Shown here: positions 8,012-11,738 of the stretch, piece after piece
Layout of the letters: each line of letters starts with the position of its first letter
Position numbering within the stretch: position 1 is the first letter of the stretch
NCBI GenBank assembly: GCA_010027105.1
Contig: RGVT01000053.1
Coordinates: 1 to 11,738, forward strand
DNA: 11,738 nucleotides
Direction: 5' to 3'
DNA from: Planctomycetia bacterium
GTDB taxonomy: Bacteria > Planctomycetota > Planctomycetia > Pirellulales > UBA1268
Program-made: the position numbers and the translations under genes
Notes under the pieces: model-generated
What the model was told of the DNA's origin: nothing
The model's input: the letters and a program-made list of their open reading frames with translations, nothing else
Databases searched by the model: none

Positions 8012-8040
8012 TTGAAGATGCCCGCGGCGGCCCGTAGACT
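8012..8040 (+). promoter_or_regulatory. Candidate promoter of the peroxiredoxin gene
   Basis: TTGAAG (8012-8017) and TAGACT (8035-8040) are separated by 17 nt, each agreeing with the sigma-70 consensus at four of six positions. The predicted start near 8047 gives a leader of about 40 nt. The site lies in the 122-bp divergent gap with galT. Confidence 0.45.
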
Positions 8041-8086
8041 TTCGCCGCCCGGTCCGGATGCACCGACCGGCCCCGAGGACCGCACC

Positions 8087-8617
8087 ATGCTCACCGTCGG
8101 CGACCCGTTTCCGCAGTTCAGCGTGCAGGCCTGCGTCGGCACCGGCAAGGACGACATCAAGGTCCTGACGAACGAAGACTACGCCGGAAAATGGGTCGTG
8201 TATTTCTTCTATCCGAAGGATTTCACGTTCGTCTGCCCGACCGAACTCGCCGAGTTCAACAAGCAGCTCAAGGCCTTCGAGGACCGCGACACGAGCGTGG
8301 TCGGCGGCAGCACCGACAACGAGTGGTCGCACATGATGTGGCGCCGCTCGCACCCCGACCTCGAGGACCTCGGCTACCCCCTCGTCGCCGCCCAGCTGCT
8401 CGGCCCGGCGCTCGGGATCCTCGAGAAGACGGAGGGCTACTGCCTGCGGGCCACGTTCATCGTCGACCCGCACGGCGTGATCCAGTGGGTGGACGTCAAC
8501 CAGGGCCGTGTCGGCCGCAACGTGGCCGAGGTGCTCCGGGTGCTCGACGCCCTGCAGAGCGACGAACTCTGCCCCTGCAACTGGAAGAAGGGCGACCCGT
8601 ACGTGAAGGTCGGCTAG
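8087..8617 (+). CDS. AhpC/TSA-family 2-Cys peroxiredoxin
   Basis: Thiol peroxidase reducing H2O2 and organic hydroperoxides in the cytoplasm. It has 176 residues. The active-site motif PKDFTFVCPTEL gives P43, T47 and the peroxidatic Cys50 (PxxxTxxC). The fold continues with STDNEWSHMMWRRSHPDL, GYCLRATFIVDPHGVIQWV and VGRNVAEVLRVLDALQ. The C-terminal DELCPCNWKKG carries Cys162 and Cys164, where AhpC-type enzymes place the resolving cysteine. The ATG begins directly with the domain (MLTVGDPFPQF); the frame stays open upstream but that stretch overlaps galT and is not peroxiredoxin-like. The next gene begins 14 nt after the stop, so the two probably share an mRNA. No ahpF/ahpD-type reductase partner is visible nearby. 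Confidence 0.95.
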   Translation: MLTVGDPFPQFSVQACVGTGKDDIKVLTNEDYAGKWVVYFFYPKDFTFVCPTELAEFNKQLKAFEDRDTSVVGGSTDNEWSHMMWRRSHPDLEDLGYPLVAAQLLGPALGILEKTEGYCLRATFIVDPHGVIQWVDVNQGRVGRNVAEVLRVLDALQSDELCPCNWKKGDPYVKVG

Positions 8618-8631
8618 GCCGGAGGGAGCCC

Positions 8632-9837
8632 GTGCGGTTTCGACGGCGGCCATGGCGGCGGAAGTTCGCCGACGCGTTTCGCGGGCTGGCCCGGGCCGTC
8701 CGCACCCAGTCGAGTTTCGCGGTGCACCTCGCGGCGGCCGGCCTGGTCGTCGGGCTGGCGGCGGCGTTCCGCGTCTCGGCCGTCGAGTGGTGCCTGCTGG
8801 CCGGGGCGATCGCGGCGGTGCTCGCCGCCGAAATGTTCAACTCCGCGCTCGAAGCGCTCGCCCGGGCGTTCGGCCCGGGGCGGAATCCGCGCATCCGCGA
8901 CGCGCTCGACATGGCGGGTGCCGCGGTGCTCGTGGCGGCCGGCGGTGCGGCGGTGCTCGGGGCGATCGTGTTCGGGCGGCGCGTCGCCGCGTGGCTGGTG
9001 GGCGCGGCCGTGTGCGTGGGGGCGGTGCACGCGGGCGCCGCCGACATCGTCCTCTGGCCCGACGGGGTCCCGGAGCCGCGGGTGCCGGCCGAGCCGGCGG
9101 AGACAGTCGAGGTCCGGAACGACGGCATTTCGCGGCGCTCGAACGTGTCGAACCCGCGGCTCGTCGTGTTCGACGTGCCACGGGACGACCCGGACGGCCT
9201 GCGCTCCGCGCTTGTCGTCGTGCCCGGCGGAGGATTCGGCATCCTCGCGGATGAGCACGAGGGGGGCGACGTGTGCCGGTGGTTCAATGAACGCGGCTTC
9301 GTGTGCTTCACGCTGCTCTACAGGGTGCCGACCGGGACGTTCGAGGTCCCGAACGCGGCCCCGGTGATGGACGCGCAGCGGGCCGTCGCCGAGGTGCGTA
9401 GCCGGGCCGGCGAGTTCGGGATCGACCCCGCGAAGATCGCGCTGGTCGGCTTCTCGGCCGGCGGCCAGACGGCACTCGTGGCGGCCGCGAATCCGCCGCT
9501 GTTTCCAGGCGCCCCGGATGCCGCCGCCTGCCGCCCCGACGCCCTCGCGCTCATCTACCCGTGGAAGGTCGCCCAAGGGGACGCGGTGCGCGGCGACGTG
9601 CCGCTCGGCGCGGGAATGCCGCCGACGTTCATTCTTCAAGCCGCCGATGACAAGACCTCGCCCGCCGCCGACGCCGCGGTGCTGTACCGCGGCCTGCTTG
9701 CGGCGCAGGTCCCGGCCGAGATCCACGTGTACGAGTCGGGTGGCCACGGCTTCGGGATGAAACCACGGCCGGGGGGCGGCGTGCTCGGCGCCTGGCCCGA
9801 GCGGGTGCTCGACTGGCTCAGGACACGCGGATTCTGA
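8632..9837 (+). CDS. DgkA-like membrane kinase domain fused in frame to an alpha/beta hydrolase
   Basis: A single 401-codon frame with a GTG start and GGAGGG 5 nt upstream. Residues 1-114 are a small integral-membrane diacylglycerol/undecaprenol kinase (DgkA) domain: a basic N-terminus, three hydrophobic helices (about 29-46, 51-66, 94-114) and the motif AEMFNSALE (66-74). Aligned without gaps to E. coli DgkA, catalytic E69, N72, E76 and D95 are kept (E67, N70, E74, D93), but E28 and K94 are Gln26 and Leu92. Residues 116-137 resemble a signal peptide (RRVAAWLVGAAVCVGAVHAGAA). Residues 138-401 are an acetylxylan-esterase/BD-FAE-like hydrolase: VVVPGGGF (oxyanion region, 195-202), GFSAGG (nucleophile Ser275), AADD (Asp339 or 340) and GGHGFG (His372). 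It may be a true fusion, or two proteins made from one frame via an internal GTG at 8968. It follows the peroxiredoxin and converges on the propeller gene. Confidence 0.82.
   Translation: MRFRRRPWRRKFADAFRGLARAVRTQSSFAVHLAAAGLVVGLAAAFRVSAVEWCLLAGAIAAVLAAEMFNSALEALARAFGPGRNPRIRDALDMAGAAVLVAAGGAAVLGAIVFGRRVAAWLVGAAVCVGAVHAGAADIVLWPDGVPEPRVPAEPAETVEVRNDGISRRSNVSNPRLVVFDVPRDDPDGLRSALVVVPGGGFGILADEHEGGDVCRWFNERGFVCFTLLYRVPTGTFEVPNAAPVMDAQRAVAEVRSRAGEFGIDPAKIALVGFSAGGQTALVAAANPPLFPGAPDAAACRPDALALIYPWKVAQGDAVRGDVPLGAGMPPTFILQAADDKTSPAADAAVLYRGLLAAQVPAEIHVYESGGHGFGMKPRPGGGVLGAWPERVLDWLRTRGF
8968..8970 (+). other. Possible internal GTG start for the secreted hydrolase
   Basis: Starting at this codon (Val113 of the long frame) would give a 289-residue protein with the N-terminus MFGRRVAAWLVGAAVCVGAV followed by HAGAA: a short basic n-region, a hydrophobic core and an A-x-A-like cleavage region. 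This is how an exported hydrolase would normally begin. The upstream bases (GGGGCGATC) are only a weak Shine-Dalgarno match, so the start is plausible but unproven. Confidence 0.35.
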
Positions 9838-9841
9838 ACCG

Positions 9842-11131
9842 CTACCGCCCCGTGCGGAGGTCGTAGCACAGGATCGCGTCGCCCTCGCGCAGATAGAGCA
9901 GGCCGTCGAGGATCACCATGTGCGCCCAGCTCGGCCGGTCGCCGCTGCCGGGCACCTTGAAGCTCGACACCTCCGCGTAGGCCGCGGGGTCGGCCTTCAC
10001 GAGCGAAAGCGTGCCGTCGGAGTAGCGGACATAGACGTGGCCGTCGGCTGCGGCGACCGTCGCCGAGCCCTTGCCGCTGCCCCGCTCCTTCCACACGATC
10101 TTTCCCGTTTCGAGCTCCGCGCAGATGAGGATCGCCTGATCGTCGGCGCAGCCGTAGAGGTGGTCGCCCACGAGGACGACGCCGCCGTGCTTGTTGGCGA
10201 GCTCCGGCTTGAGGCCGTAGACCTCATTCATCGTCACGCTGCCGCCCGGCCCGGCCTTCTGCCGGACGAGGGCCCCGCCGCGCTTGTAGCCGGCCGCGAA
10301 GAAGACGAGATCGCCCTTCACGATCGGCGTGGGGATCACGGCCGTCGTCTGGTCGATCGGATAGGCCCAGTGGAACTTTCCGGTCTCGGCGTCGACGGCG
10401 AAGGCACCAGCGGCCGTGGTCTGCACGTAGACCTTCCGGCCGCCCACATCGGCGCTGACGATCGACGAGTGACCTGCGCCGCGGTCGCCCTTCATCGGGC
10501 AGCTCCAGAGCGGCCTTCCCGTCTTCTTGTCGAGCGCCACCATCGTGGCCTGCTCCCCGCCGGGCGTGCACACGAGCCGGTCGCCGTCGATCGTCACGCT
10601 CTCGCTGTAGCCCCATGAATCCCCCTTCGTGCCGCCGAAGGTCGCCTTGAGATCGATGCGGAATTTCTCGCGACCGTCGGTCGTCGCGCAGGCCACGAGC
10701 TGCCCGAAGGGCGTGATCACGTAGACGGTGTCGCCATCGACCGTCGGCGTGCTGCGGGAGCTTTGCCACGACTCCTGGCCATCGGTCCACGGCCCGCCGG
10801 TCTTCGTCTTCCAGAGCTGCCTGCCCGTCTTCCGATCGAAACAGGAGAGATATTCGTCGGTGTCGCCCGCCGTCGAGAGACCGTCCCCGAGCGTGAAGAT
10901 CCTGTCGCCCGCGACCGTCGGGCTCGCGTAGCCGCGGCCCGCCCCGGCGGTCTGCCAGACGAGCGGCGGGCCGTCGGCGGGCCACTCCTCGAGCAAATCG
11001 GTGTCGGGGGCGACGGCCGTGCGCTCGGCCCCGCGGAACGTCGGCCAGTCGGCGGCCGGAGCGTCGGCAGCCCGGCCCAGAAGCATGCCCCAGGGGACGA
11101 TCACGCCAACGGTCACTGCCCAGCCTCGCAT
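9842..11131 (-). CDS. Secreted PQQ-like (BamB-type) beta-propeller protein
   Basis: A 429-residue protein with a predicted signal peptide (1-26, hydrophobic WAVTVGVIVPWGMLLG then an AADAPA cleavage region). The mature part opens with DWPTFRGAERTAV, like the WPxxRG opening of many planctomycete secreted propellers. Repeated blade endings show the PQQ-repeat pattern D..TG+..W: FDRKTGRQLW (98-107), LDKKTGRPLW (200-209), VDAETGKFHW (246-255) and AELETGKIVW (338-347), with GDRIFTLGD and GDTVYVITP strands between. No quinoprotein dehydrogenase active-site residues are evident, so a scaffold or binding role outside the cytoplasm is more likely than catalysis. The function is unknown. The ATG has AAGGAG about 8 nt upstream. 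Its stop is 4 bp from the convergent hydrolase stop, leaving no room for an independent terminator. Confidence 0.88.
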   Translation of the reverse strand: MRGWAVTVGVIVPWGMLLGRAADAPAADWPTFRGAERTAVAPDTDLLEEWPADGPPLVWQTAGAGRGYASPTVAGDRIFTLGDGLSTAGDTDEYLSCFDRKTGRQLWKTKTGGPWTDGQESWQSSRSTPTVDGDTVYVITPFGQLVACATTDGREKFRIDLKATFGGTKGDSWGYSESVTIDGDRLVCTPGGEQATMVALDKKTGRPLWSCPMKGDRGAGHSSIVSADVGGRKVYVQTTAAGAFAVDAETGKFHWAYPIDQTTAVIPTPIVKGDLVFFAAGYKRGGALVRQKAGPGGSVTMNEVYGLKPELANKHGGVVLVGDHLYGCADDQAILICAELETGKIVWKERGSGKGSATVAAADGHVYVRYSDGTLSLVKADPAAYAEVSSFKVPGSGDRPSWAHMVILDGLLYLREGDAILCYDLRTGR

Positions 11132-11167
11132 CGCGCCTTCTCCTTACGCACGTCGGGGGATTCGTGG

Positions 11168-11197
11168 AGCGTACGGCCGCGACGGCGGGTCGGTCAA
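11168..11197 (-). promoter_or_regulatory. Candidate promoter of the beta-propeller gene
   Basis: On the minus strand, TTGACC (11197-11192, five of six consensus positions) is followed after 18 nt by TACGCT (11173-11168). It lies about 37 bp upstream of the gene's ATG in the 140-bp divergent gap shared with hisI. Confidence 0.42.
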
Positions 11198-11212
11198 CGG
11201 CCCGGCCCACGG

Positions 11213-11218
11213 TACACT
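11213..11218 (+). promoter_or_regulatory. Possible -10 element of hisI
   Basis: TACACT lies 53 bp upstream of the hisI GTG and is the same hexamer as the feo -10. No convincing -35 is found 16-18 nt upstream, so the call is weak. Confidence 0.3.
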
Positions 11219-11271
11219 CGACACATGCCCGGGCGGAACCGGGCGGAAATCGCGTCCAGGAGTCGAACGTC

Positions 11272-11738
11272 GTGGCTGCCGAAGCGTCGTCGGAATCGGT
11301 GTTCACAGCGCGCGTCTCCGTCGAGCAGGTCGAGGAGGGGCACGACCTCGCGCCGAAGTTCGACACCGCCGGCCTGATCCCCTGCGTGACCACCGACTTC
11401 ACCTCGGGCGAGGTGCTCATGGTGGCGGTGATGAACCGCGAGGCCCTCGCCAGGACCATCGAGACCGGCGAGGCCCACTACTGGAGCCGCAGCCGCCGGC
11501 AGCTCTGGCACAAGGGAGCCACGAGCGGACTGGTGCAGAAGGTCGTCGAGATGCGGATCGACGACGACCAGGACTGCGTCTGGCTGCGCGTCGAGATCAA
11601 AGGCGGCGCGAGCTGCCACGTCGGCTACCGCAGCTGCTTCTATCGCAAGGTTCCCGTCGGCGGAGAACGCGCCCAGGGCACGGCGCTCGAGTTCACCGAG
11701 CACGAAAAGGCGTTCGACCCGAAGGCCGTGTACGGCGA
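11272..11738 (+). CDS. hisI: Phosphoribosyl-AMP cyclohydrolase HisI, 3' end cut by the window
   Basis: Third step of histidine synthesis: opens the purine ring of phosphoribosyl-AMP to give ProFAR. 155 codons are visible with no stop. The GTG start has AGGAG 9 nt upstream. Family marks: KFDTAGLIPCVTTD (29-42), VLMVAVMNREAL (48-59), HYWSRSRRQLWHKGATSG (69-86), a DxDxD metal site in IDDDQDC (D97, D99, D101) and ASCHVGYRSCFYRKV (113-127). Cys102, Cys115 and Cys122 are candidate zinc ligands. The last residues, FDPKAVYG, are a usual HisI ending, so only a few codons are probably missing. No HisE (phosphoribosyl-ATP pyrophosphatase) domain can be seen; a fused HisE beyond the edge cannot be excluded. 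It is divergent from the beta-propeller gene. Confidence 0.94.
   Translation, partial: MAAEASSESVFTARVSVEQVEEGHDLAPKFDTAGLIPCVTTDFTSGEVLMVAVMNREALARTIETGEAHYWSRSRRQLWHKGATSGLVQKVVEMRIDDDQDCVWLRVEIKGGASCHVGYRSCFYRKVPVGGERAQGTALEFTEHEKAFDPKAVYG

Noticed and set aside
7556..8086. N-terminal extension of the peroxiredoxin (177 extra codons)
   Set aside because: The extension lies antisense to galT and then through the promoter region, is Arg/Ala-rich, and the conserved domain begins exactly at the ATG at 8087.
8191..8631. N-terminal extension of the DgkA-hydrolase frame into the peroxiredoxin
   Set aside because: It is an out-of-frame reading of peroxiredoxin codons. The GTG at 8632 has GGAGGG at good spacing and starts the DgkA domain.
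11225..11227. ATG as the hisI start
   Set aside because: It is not in frame with hisI; the GTG at 11272 is in frame and has AGGAG at proper spacing.

Overview
The window is a compact, very G+C-rich bacterial chromosome segment with short intergenic gaps, GTG starts and several convergent or divergent gene pairs. A planctomycete (Pirellulales-like) is the most likely source. The clues are a secreted PQQ-type beta-propeller with the WPTFRG-type opening typical of that phylum, the style of the HisI and FeoB sequences, a GH57/GalT pair, and a peroxiredoxin ending in ELCPCNW. The taxonomic call is inference from protein style; no rRNA or other marker is present.

Layout from left to right. (1) The 3' part of a groEL gene on the plus strand, followed by a cluster of hairpins. 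(2) A minus-strand ferrous iron uptake operon, feoA-feoB-small membrane protein, read from a recognisable promoter with a Fur-box-like 17-bp palindrome just downstream of the -10. (3) bioD, divergent from feoA. (4) A minus-strand pair, galT then a GH57 alpha-glucanotransferase/amylase, convergent with bioD. (5) A plus-strand pair, an AhpC-type peroxiredoxin then a DgkA-like kinase domain joined in frame to an alpha/beta hydrolase, divergent from galT. (6) A minus-strand secreted beta-propeller protein, convergent with the hydrolase, with only 4 bp between the stop codons. (7) A divergent hisI that runs off the right edge.

Functionally this is mostly housekeeping: protein folding, Fe(II) import, biotin synthesis, glucan/galactose sugar-phosphate metabolism, peroxide defence and histidine synthesis. 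I do not see a defence island, mobile element, CRISPR array or secondary-metabolite cluster.

Two places stand out. First, feoB carries a perfect 56-bp inverted copy of its own downstream sequence (arms 1828-1883 and 1978-2033). The copy replaces the conserved region where FeoB proteins normally carry the GWDWRIG...FPAREV block, and it keeps the reading frame. It looks like a replication template-switch scar, or else an assembly or amplification chimera. Second, the DgkA-like domain has lost two residues known to matter in E. coli DgkA and runs without a stop into a hydrolase that has its own signal-peptide-like segment and a possible internal GTG start.
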